DNA of 64,000 nucleotides from Capsicum annuum (taxonomy: Eukaryota; Streptophyta; Magnoliopsida; Solanales; Solanaceae), in assembly GCF_002878395.1 (NCBI RefSeq), contig NW_025850773.1, positions 140,441 to 204,440 on the forward strand. Direction: 5' to 3'. The notes beneath the pieces are model-generated. The model was not told the origin of the DNA and did no database searches. It saw nothing but the letters and a program-made list of their open reading frames with translations. Below, piece after piece: positions 9,884-21,459 of this stretch (positions are counted from its first letter, which is position 1; the number at the start of each line of letters is the position of its first letter). A program made the position numbers and the translations under genes.

Positions 9884-12512
9884 TGTAATGACCTTGTTTG
9901 TGAACTTTCTATTTCTATGTGAATTGACCATTTTTCCCTTCCATGTAGTTGTTATATATTAATATTGAGGTTCATGGATAGTTGGTGCGGTTCCTGAGAT
10001 AATCGAGAATGAATAGTGTGAATTTATGATTTTTAGAAGCTTGAGAAGTCATATAGTTGACTTTAGTCAACACTTGTTATTCTAAGTGTCGGATGTCAAA
10101 ATAGACTCCATCGATAGATCCATCATGATGAATTTGGGTTGGTAGTGGGGTTGGATTGATTTCAAGACCTTTATATCTTATTTTGATCCTTCATTTAGAA
10201 AATAGTGTAATAGGGTCCTGAGGGTTAATTTTTTTAAAATAATTTTTTACCAAAAATCTAACGTCGCCAATGAGTATAGAATGTCGAAATTATCTCAGAA
10301 GCATTTATGGTTTGTCTTAGTGGGATCTCAATCAAATCCTAAGGTTTCGATCGAAGCTTGGTTGGCTCATACCAAAATCAGCATCAATTGATATCTGGTG
10401 CAGCTGCTTAAGCGGTCAAGGTCTACTTCAGATGCTTTAGTGGCCCAGACCACTAAAGCAGTAGCCTCTTTAGTAGCCAGGCATTGCTTAAGTGGTAGTT
10501 GCTTTAGCGGGGTGGTACTAGTTTAGCGCTAGTTGCTTAAGTGGTCACTTAGTAGGCTTAAGCGACAACCATCGTATATAACCCTTTTTTCTAAATTTTC
10601 CTTCATTATAGATCATTAAGCTTTGAGAAAGGCAATTTTTAAGGGTTTCAACATTGATTTTTTGTGTGGACAACTTCTTAACTAATAATCTACTATTTTT
10701 CATTGACTTTATCTTCAAAAACACCTTTAAATCATGATTTAGAAATGGAAAATTGGAGTTTCTACAAACAAAGAATAAAAAGGGGTTTTCTTCATTTGGA
10801 CCTAGATTTCAACTCCTTTTAGCATGAGTTTTCTCCTATAGGCTCCCATAACACTAGGGAATGTGTTCCTAAAACAAAATTTCAATTTTACCCCTTTTTT
10901 TAAACCTCTTTTTCGAATCCATTTTGGATCCAACCCGAATATAGGAAATATAGGTATTATTTTTTTTAACATGAAGATGTTATATTTGAATGTTGTAGTT
11001 GATTTTGAGTCTATTCTGTAGAAAAAGGATCTATGTTGAGTTATTTTAGACTGGAATTTTATCATTTCGATACAGTTTATGGCTTAACTTCTTTCTTATT
11101 GAGCTGAGAAGTTAAAATATAATTAAAGCATGCTATGAATCAGAGAAAATAGTTATGGGGTTTATGTTTCGAGATTATAATATTGTCGTGTGCCAACTTG
11201 AGGGCTTATATGTTGTTGTTGTTCACTTGTGACATTTGATATTGTGTGTTGCCCGAGTGAGGGCCTTATTTGACATTATTGGAGTTATATTTGGATCTAA
11301 ATTCCTTCATTCTAGATATGAAGCCCGTCCAGGGGCTTATTTTGTGAATTCAGGCCTTATTTGAGCATTGGTTGCTTTTATCTTGCTAAAATATTCGAGT
11401 TAGGGGTCGAGATGATATTAATGATATCTTGTATGAATATTTATTCTGATGGTGCCTAATTTGAGTTGAAAATCATGAATTATGGACTTATTGAGTTGAC
11501 TTCTAGGCTGACTTGTATATATATTCTGTGTTGGGTGGATTAAATATTATCATCTGAGGTGATTGTGAGCATTACATCCTCATTTTCATATATATACATT
11601 TATGAGATGCTGGTACCACTAGAAAACACTGTTTTCGAAAAAAATGAGACACTATTATGAAAATCCTTTTCGTGGACACAAGATAGAGAGAAGAGTTGAG
11701 ATTGAGATTTATATATGAGATACAATATATGGGTTGCAAGCTCCCCATGGGTCATGTCTGGTAGCTGCGAGCTCGATGAGTGTATACAAAAAGTTATGTG
11801 ATGGATTTCACCATTCACTTCATCCGCATTGCATACATATCTTGCTTGTTTTTCCTTAGTTTCCTTGAAGTGTGTGTGGTTTCCATGTATTTTCTCCTTT
11901 ATATCTGACTTGTTACTATTTTTTTATTCTTATATATATATGTGTATGTGTATGTGTGTATGTGGATACGATGTGAGCTACCATTTGAGATTTTTCTATT
12001 TACAAGTGGAGTGCTCATAGTACATTTTACTTATTTTATTTCCTACTTTTCTCAGTCGGCCTATGATACCTACTAAGTAAAAGTACTCCTATTGTGTCCT
12101 TTCAGTGAAGATCCTAGTACGAGTACAACTCACGGAGGCTAATTATGCGGCAAAGTTGGTGATATTTTGAGGTATTGTCCACTCTAGGCATCTTAGAGTC
12201 GACTCCAGGCGTCTTCTAGCTATGAGTTAGCTTATTCCTACTTTGGAGATAAACTATGTATTTTTAGTTTAAAATATTGTATTAGATGCTCTTATGTTGT
12301 GACCCCAAATTTTGGGATTGGATTTTATGGATTTCATTCATGTTCCATTGTGAACATATTTCATGATTGGCTTGGCTTTGTTCTAGGATTCTCACTTGTG
12401 GTTGTTTATTACTGCATTTGGGTATATTTCTTTACCAATTTGGATGATTGGCTTACTTATCAAGGCTTAGCCACGATAAGTACCATCATGACTTAGTTTT
12501 TGGATTGTGGCA
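9884..12512 (+). repeat. Element A 3' LTR
   Basis: It begins TGTAATGACC at 9884 and ends GGATTGTGGCA at 12512, giving TG...CA ends and about 2.6 kb. A cluster of iterated TTAAGCGG/GCTTTAG words lies at 10393-10571. It contains a TATATATATGTG repeat tract at 11932-11965. The sequence CAGTCGGCCTATGATACCTACTAAGTA (near 12055-12080) and the CATCATGACTTAG terminal region are of a kind common in nightshade gypsy LTRs. No second LTR of this family is in the window. Confidence 0.75.
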
Positions 12513-13011
12513 AAAGTTAAAGTCCATATTCTGAAATGCAAACAGAGAAATAGCAGGTACATTAGTTATTTGCAATATGGCTACCACAATGTTTATCATA
12601 TTCCCAAAATTTTATAGGATAGTGGTAATATGCTGTTTGTATTGCTCGTAGTGCAACAATTTCGTCCATCATTTGTTATTGGTGGTGGTAAAAAATTTTC
12701 ATTTATTCCTTTAACCTTGAAATGTATGCGGCAAATTCTTCTCTTACTAGTAGTTGTCTTCCTGCCCTATTATTTGGTCCAACATATAGGCCGAGACCAC
12801 GTAAAGTTGGCATCCCAATGTTTGACGGTAGAATAAAGCCAAAATTCAGAGCAGGTAGGTTGCCGAATATATTGATCAGCTGTGTGATAGTAGAACCAAA
12901 ACACAAAGATTTCACAGATTTCTTTATTTGACAACGCTTCATATTTTCACATATAATTCTACGAACATTGATAGAATAGGTGTCTGCTAGCTTGTATACA
13001 ACCAACGAGCC
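12513..13011. other. Foreign block between element A and element C
   Basis: This belongs to neither flanking element. The left edge is the end of A's LTR. The right edge is where similarity between C and D begins, at GGATACCAAGGAGG near 13012. The only notable content is a minus-strand reading frame (see 12703-13074). The first 190 bases show nothing I recognise. Confidence 0.5.
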
Positions 13012-13074
13012 CTCGGATACCAAGGAGGTTGTGCTTACTGCTAGAAGACACAAGAATGTGTACAAAGGTGACAT
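12703..13074 (-). CDS. Antisense 123-codon frame, possible plant transposon-type protein fragment
   Basis: This frame is unusually long for the surroundings. Its first ~22 codons are antisense to copia element C and probably not biological. From about 13005 downward it reads YKLADTYSINVRRIICENMKR, then SLCFGSTITQLINIFG and GLGLYVGPNNRAGRQ. The 'INVRRII...KRC..KK...CFGSTITQL' spacing resembles what I recall of the domain annotated as 'putative plant transposon protein' in nightshade genomes, but I cannot confirm it. No start or stop context suggests an active gene. It is more likely a fragment carried by an older element. Confidence 0.3.
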   Translation of the reverse strand: MSPLYTFLCLLAVSTTSLVSEGSLVVYKLADTYSINVRRIICENMKRCQIKKSVKSLCFGSTITQLINIFGNLPALNFGFILPSNIGMPTLRGLGLYVGPNNRAGRQLLVREEFAAYISRLKE

Positions 13075-14080
13075 AATGACAATTCTAGGAACAAAACTGA
13101 CCTATTTGGATACTATAGAAAATAATCCCTTTCTTTGGCACAGAAGGCTTGGACATGCAAGTCTAAAATAATTAAACAAACTTTCTTCCAAAGATATGGT
13201 GTTGGGGTTTCCCAAGACCAAGTTCAAGGAAGAAAAAGTTTATAGTACTTATGTAAGGTGGAAGTAGGTAAAGTCCTCTTTCAAATCAAAGAATCGTGCC
13301 AGCACAACCAAGTGCCTTGAACTGATACATATGGATCTATATGGACTAATAAGACTTTAAAGAAGAGGTGGAAAAACGTATGTTTTTGTGATTGTTAATG
13401 ATTATTCCAGATTTAACTGGACATTGTTCTTAACTTCCAAAGAAGATGCCTTTGATGTCTTTACTATATCCATCAAGAAGATTGAAAATAAATTGGGCGC
13501 TTCCCTAATTTTCATAAGATCTGATCATGGTATAGAATTTGAAAATGTCAAGTTTTTAGAATTTTGTTCCATAAATGGTATAGATCAGAATTTCTCTACT
13601 CCCAAGACACCTCAGCAAAATGGAGTAGTAGAAAGGAAAAATAGGACTTTGGAAGATATGGACCGAACAATGATGCTTGCGGGAATTCTTGATAACAGCC
13701 TTTGGGTTGATGCAATCAGTACTGCTCATATATCATAAATTGATGCATGATCAAGCCCATTCTAGAGAAGACTCCCATGAATTACTAAAAGGAAGAAAAC
13801 CAAATATTTCTCACTTTAGAACATTTGGTTGTAAATATTTTATTCATAATAATGGGAAAGAATAGTAGGGAAAATTTGATGCTAAAAGTGATGAGGGAAT
13901 CTTTCTAGGATACTTACATCATAGTAAGGCATATAAGGTCCAAAACAATAGAATAAATTACATTGAAGAAAGTATCTATGTCGTATTTTATGAATCTTGT
14001 GGTAAGACTAACTTACAGAAAGAAAATAATTTTGAAGAACAGGTTGCACAACATGGTCCATCAACTGAAGGAGGCACCTC
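13012..14080 (+). pseudogene. Element C integrase
   Basis: The zinc-finger half reads WHRRLGHASLK near 13138-13168. The core runs from IHMDLYG (about 13327) through VIVNDYSRFNWTLF, RSDHGIEFEN and PQQNGVVERKNRTL to LWVDAISTAHIS, ending in a stop at 13736-13738. The three catalytic residues D, D and E are all present as codons. The following GRKPNISHFRTFGCK stretch is in a shifted frame. Several stops lie between the zinc finger and the core. The enzyme would join element DNA to the chromosome. Confidence 0.85.
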
Positions 14081-14269
14081 ACAGAGGGAACTGATTCTTG
14101 AGGCATACTGATAGGGGGAACTGAACTACAAACTACTTCAGCTTAAGTCAATCACAGTGATCTGAGTAGTTCATAAGGATTGGTCCCTAAAGGATACAAG
14201 TATCAAGGATCTCATCCTATTTAAAATGTTCCCACTAATATCACCTCAGGGATCACTACAAGATCTAGG

Positions 14270-15060
14270 TTGAGGAGCATGTATGCTTTCAAAGATTTTA
14301 TATCAAAAATTGAAACAAAGAAGGTGAATGAAACACTTCTTGATGCTGATTGGATCATAGCTATGCACGAGGAATTAAATTAATTTGAAAAAAGTGAGGT
14401 GTGGCACTTAATTCCATCTCTAAAAGATAGAACTGTGATTGGAGCTAAGTGGGTGTATAGAAATAAGATTGATAAACATGGAATAGTCATAAGAACTAAG
14501 GCAAGATTGGTGGTCCAAGGATACAATCAAGAAGAAGGCATAGACTTTGATGAGAATTTTTCTCCTGTGGCTAGAATTGATGCAATCAAGATTCTTGTAG
14601 ATTTTGCTTCTTATATGGAATTTATACTCTATCAAATAAATGTAAAGAGTGCATTCTTGAATTAAATTCTCAAAGAAGAGGTGTATGTCAAAAATCCACC
14701 TGGATTTAAGAGTAAGGAATTTCCTGATTATGTTTACAGGCTTGACAAGGCTTTGTATGGGTTGAACAAGCTCCAAGAGCTTAGTATGAAAGATTTTCAA
14801 AATTTCGTTGGGAACATGGTCATACTAGAGGTAAAATTAAAAACACTCTTTTCTTAAAAACTAATGAAAAAGATCTGTTGGTCGTGCAAGTATATGTTGA
14901 TGATATCATATTTGGCTCCACAAATATGAACATGACTTATGACTTTGCTAAACTCATGAGTTGTGAATTTGAGATGAGTATGATGGGAGAGCTAAATTTT
15001 TCTTAGGTTTGCAAATCAAACAACCAGCTTCTGGAACCATGATTCATAAATAACAGTATG
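14270..15060 (+). pseudogene. Element C reverse transcriptase
   Basis: WVYRNKIDKHGIVIRTKARL and [20 protein letters not shown] are clear copia RT motifs (14447-14570). The first catalytic Asp box, normally [11 protein letters not shown], reads YQINVKSAFLN, so that Asp is Asn. VQVYVDDIIFGST, the second catalytic box, is intact at 14885-14923 but in another frame. The region after the LNK near 14765 is shifted. A TAA in place of CAA near 14381 is one of several stops of the C-to-T type. Confidence 0.84.
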
Positions 15061-15834
15061 TCAAGGAACTTCTTAAAAGGTTCTCCATGGAGGAAGCAAA
15101 AGAGATCAGCACACTAATAGCCACTTCCACCAAGTTAGATATGGATGAAACAGGTCCTAACGTGGAGAAAAAATTATATAGAGGAATGATAGGATCATTA
15201 CTTTACCTCACAGCAAACAGAACTAATATTATGTTCAGTGTGGAATTATGTGCAAGGTTTCAAGCAAATCCTAAGGAATCTTATCTTAATCTGTGAAGAG
15301 AATCTTTCGATATCTCAAAGAAACCACTGATTTTGGCCTATGGTATCCTAAACGTAGTAATTTTAACTTAGTAGTTTATTCTGATGCTGACTATGCAGGC
15401 TATTTAGTGGACAGGAAGAGCACCACATATATGGAACACTTTCTTGGATCGTGTCTAATTACCTGGTCTACTAAGAAACAAACTCAGTAGCTCTATTCAC
15501 TGTTGAGGTTGGGTTTGTTGCTGCTGGATCATGTTGTACTCAGTTGTTGTGGATTAAATAACAACTTATGGATTTTGGTATGGATGTAGAATGTGTTCCC
15601 ATTTTCTATGACAATACAAGTGCCATTAATATTATAAAGAATCCTGTCCAACATAAAAGAACTAAACATATTAATATTCGACATCACTTTCTTAGAGATA
15701 ATATTGAAAAAGGTCTTATATCTATCATGTTCTATTCCACTAGAGATCAAATTGTTGATATATTCACTAAGGTATTAAGCAGAAAACATTTTGAAAAGAA
15801 TAGATTAGCTTTGGGGATGATTAATACTGCATAA
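15061..15834 (+). pseudogene. Element C RNase H
   Basis: The readings at 15087-15296, 15293-15490 and 15568-15834 together cover the copia RNase H region in changing frames. SLLYLTANRTNIMFSV, KRIFRYLKETTDFGLWYP and YSDADYAGYLVDRKST are diagnostic. The end, NRLALGMINTA, is followed by a natural stop at 15832-15834 and matches D's NRLALGMIKIV. The segment around 15440-15550 keeps bases that element D has lost. Confidence 0.84.
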
Positions 15835-16273
15835 ATCTCCATCAATGATTGACTAGAAAAGATGATGTGCTCTTAAGTTTTTGTTGATTAATCCATTCTT
15901 GCATATTTAGTTATGTGTCCTAATTCCAAAATTTTGGAGTGAACTGACTCATTCATGTATTAATTTGTATAGAGATACTATAACACTTAAGCACTTTTGT
16001 TCATATTTTTCAAGAGTTAAGGTACGATTATATATTTTACCTTAAAATGCATAAAGTGAAACAGTTGTACTACTCAGGTCCTAAATTACTCCAAACCACC
16101 AAAATTCAAGAGTCCCATTTTTTTTCAAAAAGCTGCCACAACTTTCCCATCACCACAACTCCATTCCCTTTATGTTTCAACTTCCTTTGTTCTCTTTATA
16201 TACGTTTCATCCACCCCTTCTCCTCATTCATTCACCATCCCAAATGCCAAAAAAATTATGTTCCTTCTTTACC
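15835..16273 (+). other. Element C spacer between pol and the third gene
   Basis: This stretch is AT-rich and matches 56019-56485 of element D in order and length. It contains a TTTTTTTTCAAAAAGCTGCC region and pyrimidine-rich blocks. I see no conserved reading frame. It may carry a splice acceptor for a subgenomic RNA of the third gene, but no site is certain. Confidence 0.5.
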
Positions 16274-18011
16274 ATGACATCTTTATCTTCTTCTGCTATC
16301 TCACACCCCAATGACTCCTCCGCATCTTTCTCCACTTATATTTTTTTTCTCCCCACTGCCTATAAAATCCTTCCATTCTACCCACCATTCCAATCAAATT
16401 ATCTGATTTATCCACCTGGACAAATTTCAAAAACCCTTTTTTCTCAAATTTTCCCTGGTCCTTAGTCCTTTCCCAACCCTACTTCACCAGTTTTAGTTCC
16501 TCTCCAAATTATTGACCCTGATGATTTTCCAATCGCTAATCTGGTTCACAAAAAATCATGATCTTAACAAAAGAGAAAATATTCCTCTTCTCCTATTGTT
16601 GTTGAGGACCATGACCTTGTTGAGCCTCGTCCTTTTGTACCCTCTCCTAGAACTCCTCACACTCGCCATGAAAAGCAACAAAAAGAGGCATCTCTAGCTG
16701 AAGCACTTCAAGATAGAAATAGGAAGCGTGTTGTCACACCTGCTCCTCTTCCTCCATCTTTCTCTCAAGATGTGTTGCTTCACTCTGTGCACAAAGGCAA
16801 AATAATAAAATGCATTATTCCTAAACCCTCAGCCTTTCGTACTCTATATGCTACGCCAAAGTCCATACCTTCTTTAAGATCTTCATCCTATTCCAAATCT
16901 ACTCCACTAAAATACCCCACTCATTTTAAGAAATAGGTCAACAAACTTGTTCCTTCTGATTTCTCTAATTTTGAGGCACCTTCGGCTGCTTTTGTTTTGC
17001 AGGATCCAGACTTTGAGCTTAACATAACTTCTGTAGATCTTGACTCTCAAGTGGATAATGTTATTCACTTTAAAAAGTGTAAGTTATCTCGAGGATGAGT
17101 AGTCAATGGTTTTGGTGGCCCTGAGATGGGTCTTTTATTAATCAAATTGGAGGCACAGGGGTGGTCACACTTGTTTCTTCAAGGTGATCTCCAACAAAAG
17201 TTTGGGAAAATTAAGGTTTATGAATTCTATACTAATAGGGTCGCACTTGGAGAGATGTTTTCTACTATCGCTAAAGGGGTCACTATCAACCTAGTTGCTA
17301 TCAATATTGCTAGGATTCTACACATTTTTATGGGGGGCTAGGGTTATTATGTCAAGTTTGCCTGGCCTCTGCTTGACAATCTTGTTTCTACCCTTGACAT
17401 CTCTCAAAAATTTTCTAGTAAACCTCACCTTCTCAATCATCGTAGGGTTCTTAAGCGGGAGATGTCTCCTTTTCATCAACATTGATGTTGTCCACAAGAT
17501 GATCACTCCTAGAACAGAACGTAGCATGATGGCAAATTTTCTTGATCTCACTCTTATGGATTTTCTCGATACTAAAGTGCAAATTGACTTGCCTAGGCTT
17601 ATTATTAAGCACATGCAGAGGGTCTTTCTCAAAGATATAAATGGTCATACCCATCCCTATGAATTCTGGCTTGCTCCTATATTTGAGGATTTTTTGGTGC
17701 CTATTCAAGTTTGGTCTTTAGAGACCACCAATGATGTTATAAGGACGGTGAATCACATGGAACTACCTGTTTCATTGAGGAGTGTTGATAATACTATGAA
17801 AAGTTTAAGGAATGCTCTTGCTTCTAAGAAAACCAAGTTGGAGGCAGTTCAAGATGAACTGAAGGCTGCTCAGGTTGCTCATAATGCTGAAAAACTGGAA
17901 ATTCTTGCTCAAATTACTTCTCTTTAAGCTGACATGGAGTGTGAAAGATCTGAAAATGCTGAGACTTTCCAAAAATTGACTCACCTGATTCCCTATGCTT
18001 CCTCCACTTAG
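16274..18011 (+). pseudogene. Element C third gene (SIRE-type extra ORF): basic segment, plant-transposon-like domain, coiled coil
   Basis: The start is ATG at 16274 (MTSLSSSAIS), matching D's MTSSTFSLSS. A Ser/Pro-rich N-terminus follows, then KEASLAEALQDRNRKRV, where D has ASLEEALKASKRKRV: a short acidic helix ending in a basic nuclear-localisation-like patch. The central domain reads GWSHLFLQGDLQQKF, VYEFYTNRVALGEMFST and HRRVLKREM. It resembles the family I know as 'putative plant transposon protein'. The C-terminus (17780-17927) is an Ala/Lys/Glu heptad-type coiled coil. The last stop aligned with D is TAG at 18009-18011. I see no signal peptide or membrane segment, which argues against an envelope role. 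Internal stops include 16463-16465. Confidence 0.6.
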
Positions 18012-18438
18012 TCCACTTCTTAGTACCTTAGGAATGATCTCTCTTCTGTGTTTAGACTATTTCATCTTTATCAGTTTTAGGTGTTGTTAGTTGTATCTTG
18101 CTCCTGAATGAAATATGCTTGCTTGCTTCTTTGGGTTCTACTCTTGTTCTTCTTAATACATGTTGGTACTTTACTCTGAATTTTAATTGTTTTAGTGATA
18201 GCCCCAGTGGCTATGGATTATTAAACGTCATTCTTAGCCTTCACTTATTTAGGCCTAGCTTTTTGCTGTGTCAAAAGGGGGGAAAATAGATTGTGCAATG
18301 TTTATAACTCAAATGACTAACTTGTTTCATTCAAGTGTCCTCTTTTTTAATTCCTTTATTGAGTGTGTCAGGAATTTATAATAGATGTTATGATGCTGTA
18401 AACATGTAAACTTTTGTCATCATAAAAAAGGGGGAGTT
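18012..18438 (+). other. Element C 3' untranslated region and polypurine tract
   Basis: This is noncoding and matches D at 58216-58620. It contains an internal AAAAGGGGGGAAAAT purine run (18272-18286) and the real polypurine tract AAAAAAGGGGGAGTT (18424-18438) directly before the LTR. Both purine runs are also present in D, so the duplication of the tract is a family trait. Confidence 0.7.
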
Positions 18439-19282
18439 TGTTAAAGAGATGAAGTTTTGATGATGGACATATGAATGAAACATGTTATTCATGTTGGTCC
18501 AAACATATGAAGAAAATAAAAGATACAGGCAAGGCTGATAAGCAAGCACATTTTAGATATGCTCTCAACATTAATCAAGTACGGCAAAGACATTGAGGAT
18601 AAGATAAATAAAACACCTAAAGTTGAGCTAGTAAAGGAGTCCTATCTAGACAAGGAGATTGAATACAAAGAGTGTAACTAACTGATAGAGCCCTACTGAA
18701 GAAAGAAGGCTAAATCATTTGAAGGATTTTATCAGAGTTGGCTTAAATAGAGAGACTAACTTTCACAGTCATTCACGTACTGAAAAGAATAGTGCCAATC
18801 AGTAAATTAGTTCGACAGCTTGAAGAAGTCATAAGTAGAACTTGTTCCTTTTACTTAGAGTTAAAGGGTCATAAACTTTATGTAATAGGTTCTCGATTTT
18901 TATTGTACTTGAATTCTAGTCTCAGTGAAGTATAAACTGAGTTAGGATTAGTGTCTTCAAGTTGGGGAACTCAAAGACTTGAGAACACTTATCTTGGGAA
19001 GATTTGTGTTATTGTAGAAATAGGAGTTAGAGTTTAATTCCTAGTTTACAAGAGTCTTGTAATTTGTTGATTGTTGAGGCTCAAGAGTTTTAGTAGAATT
19101 GGGGTTAAATCCTGTAGAGATACAGTTCGTGGTTTTTTACACTTCTTTGAGCCGGTGTTTTCCACATAAAAATACTGTGTCTTTTAGTTGAATAGCTAAA
19201 GTGAAACACATTCGACTACTTGTTTCATTGATAGATAACTACTAGAGTAGAACAAGTAAATCAGTAGGGAAGCATTCTAACA
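18439..19282 (+). repeat. Element C 3' LTR
   Basis: An 844-bp LTR, beginning TGTTAAAGAG and ending ATTCTAACA. It is similar throughout to the 902/900-bp LTRs of D, for example TGATGATGGACATATGAATG near the start and CTCAGTGAAGTATAAACTG (18922-18940) in the middle. TGTT...AACA ends are typical of copia elements. Confidence 0.87.
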
Positions 19283-19339
19283 AAAGGTTATGTGAGTATG
19301 AAGAACAAACTTAGTATGTTCAACAAAGGTATTATGTAA

Positions 19340-19885
19340 GTTTATACCTCCAGCAAAGAGATCATGAATTATGACTTGAAACTCTTGAACTTGGGTAACA
19401 ACTACTTTACATTCTACCATTTTAAAGTTTAAAATTTTGCCACTAAGAAGTTCTTCATTCCGACATCCTCTATTTTGTACTTATTTTTCAAAACATCCTA
19501 GAGCTTCTTAAAGGTCTTCATGTTGTCGTACACATTGTATAGATCATCTTGAAGCCCACTCAGAATGTAGTTTTTATATAAAAAATCTGAATGTTTTCAA
19601 CCTTCATTCACTAAGATGAGTACTTTTTTTTTAAATTGATTTCGGTAATTCAGAAATACTTTTCATGATGAACTTTTACAGACTTAAAGTACTCAAGTAA
19701 AAGAACATCTTTTGATACTATTTTTTGAAGTCCACACCAGTATACTTTCCTGGTTTCTCTGTAGGTGTATGGAAGGAGCAGTATCAAATAACTCAAAGTA
19801 GTAATGTTAGATGCTACAATATTCGTCGTTCTATCATTGACTTGATTTTCCTTAGTTATTTTTCTATTACAAATTGACAACCAAT
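19340..19885 (-). pseudogene. Copia gag remnant, antisense
   Basis: The minus strand reads VNDRTTNIVASNITTLSY near the start (about 19840). After a frame change come NYILSGLQDDLYNVYDNMKT and FKKL, then YKIEDVGMKNFLVAKF, the UBN2-type gag of Tork/Tnt1-like copia elements. The rest of the element is missing on the 3' side, because C's LTR ends 60 bases away. Frames change three times and stops are present. Confidence 0.7.
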
Positions 19886-20900
19886 TTAGAATCTCATAAT
19901 AATAACAATAAAGAATTAATCTTTATTCACTTATTTCTAGTTTGATCTTGAAGTTTGTATATTCTTCAAATCACCAATCAAATGAACTTTGACTCCTGAA
20001 GAAGATTTATATCTTCAAATCAGTATCAAGTTGGAACAGAGTTGGAAATCAAAGATTTTAATCTCCAAAAATTAAAAGACATATCATAATAATTTTCTTA
20101 AGATTGTTATTTTTTGTATATAAGATTTACATTCAACAAGAATTTCAATCATAAATTCAAGAATAACAAAGAACTTCAAATTATTTTATGAAAAATAGAA
20201 AAATCATCAAGCAAGAGATGAAGATATAAAGATTCAAGTTCACCAAATTCACGGTATGTCCTTAAGAAAATTATTCCCCTCAAGTACCTGAGGTTATGAA
20301 ATATATTATCCTAGGATAAAATGAATTACTTCAGTAAAATAGTGGTACCTTAAATTCTTCCGAACTACGAACACACTCAATGATTTGTAAATCATACTTA
20401 AGTTTTTAGGATAAAGAAGAGTTTTCACTTCAGAATTTTGTGTCAATACCTAAGGAAAAATCAGGTATTTATAGACAAAAAAGTTTTGCTTCAGAAAGAA
20501 AGCAATGATTCGTGAAGAATTGCTCCTTTTTGAAACGACGGACCTATGTAGGCCCGAATATGGCCCACGTACGACCGCATGTCGCATTGCCCACAAGCAT
20601 AAAGTTCAGGGCTAAAATGTGTTGGCATGTGCGGACCTATGTGCGCAACACATGGCCTGATGTGCCCACATCTCATGTTTTCATTTTTAAATAGTGAATT
20701 AAAGGATCACTTTTCTTTGAGGTGTTTTGACATATGCCTTCGCAAATGTAAAAAAAATTGCATCAAATTTTTGGATTAAAAAATCATCAACTCTTAAATT
20801 TTAAATGAATTTTATCCAAAAGATAATATCTTGACCTATTAAATTCAAATTCAAATTTGAAGCAGAGCCGAGTGACAACGACTACGGCGTGAGGCTTGTC
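19886..20900 (-). other. Probable leader and LTR of the antisense copia remnant
   Basis: This lies on the 5' side of the gag remnant, so the leader and 5' LTR should be here. A TATATACA on the minus strand (about 20115-20123) and a run of iterated GC-rich words (GGACCTATGT, TGGCC) at 20535-20680 would suit an LTR. I cannot place the LTR ends. Confidence 0.3.
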
Positions 20901-21459
20901 TACTTCTTGTCTCACTATCCACATGAAAAAATGCTTTAATTACTAAGAACAAGAATGTCCTTTCTCCCACCAATTTGAAAGAAACACTCTTTAAAACATG
21001 AAAGCGCAATTCACACTTTCCTTTCATTTTTCATACACACTTCACTTAGAACCCAACATTCTTCACTTAGATTTTTTTATAAAAAATAATTTCATGTTTA
21101 TTATATCAATGAATAGATTTTACTATGAAAAAGATATACTTTGTTATGTCTTGATTTTTTAAAACAACAACTTTGAATTGCCTATTTTTAATAAGAAAAA
21201 CAAGTAAAATAATTGGGAGGGAGTATAAGGTGTTAGTGTCATGTACACAATTATATGAGAATCGATTGTAGCTACCAATTAACCACTACATTGATAAAAC
21301 ACAAAATTTTAAACTATTTTTTCGTCATCCAATTTTTTAATCTTACACATAATAATTTTTGTTTCACTACCCTATGTGAGTCGCAAGCATCCTACTATAT
21401 CCAAAAGCATGGAACTAATAAATACTTCATGTTCATTTTAGTTAATTTCTTCATTTCAA
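20901..21459. other. AT-rich spacer, nothing recognised
   Basis: No coding signal. GGGAGGGAGTA at 21216-21226 looks like one end of a Stowaway-type MITE, but I find no matching opposite end. Confidence 0.4.

Larger units (their letters stand above)
13012..19282 (+). mobile_element. Element C: Ty1/copia, SIRE-like, 5'-truncated
   Basis: The order on the plus strand is integrase, RT, RNase H, an extra gene, polypurine tract and 3' LTR. The 5' LTR, gag and protease are missing: the element starts abruptly inside the GAG-pre-integrase region. It is closely similar to element D over its whole length, including the third gene and LTR, so the two are members of one family. The extra gene between pol and the 3' LTR is the hallmark of the SIRE (Maximus) lineage. 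Stops and indels occur in all genes. Confidence 0.85.

Noticed and set aside
10393..10571. CRISPR-like or satellite array
   Set aside because: Words vary in spacing and orientation, there are no regular spacers, and it lies inside an LTR of a plant element.
11932..11965. Z-DNA-type or regulatory TG repeat
   Set aside because: An ordinary microsatellite inside an LTR; nothing further supported.
12722..12931. 69-codon plus-strand frame
   Set aside because: It is the shadow of the more protein-like minus-strand frame over the same bases.
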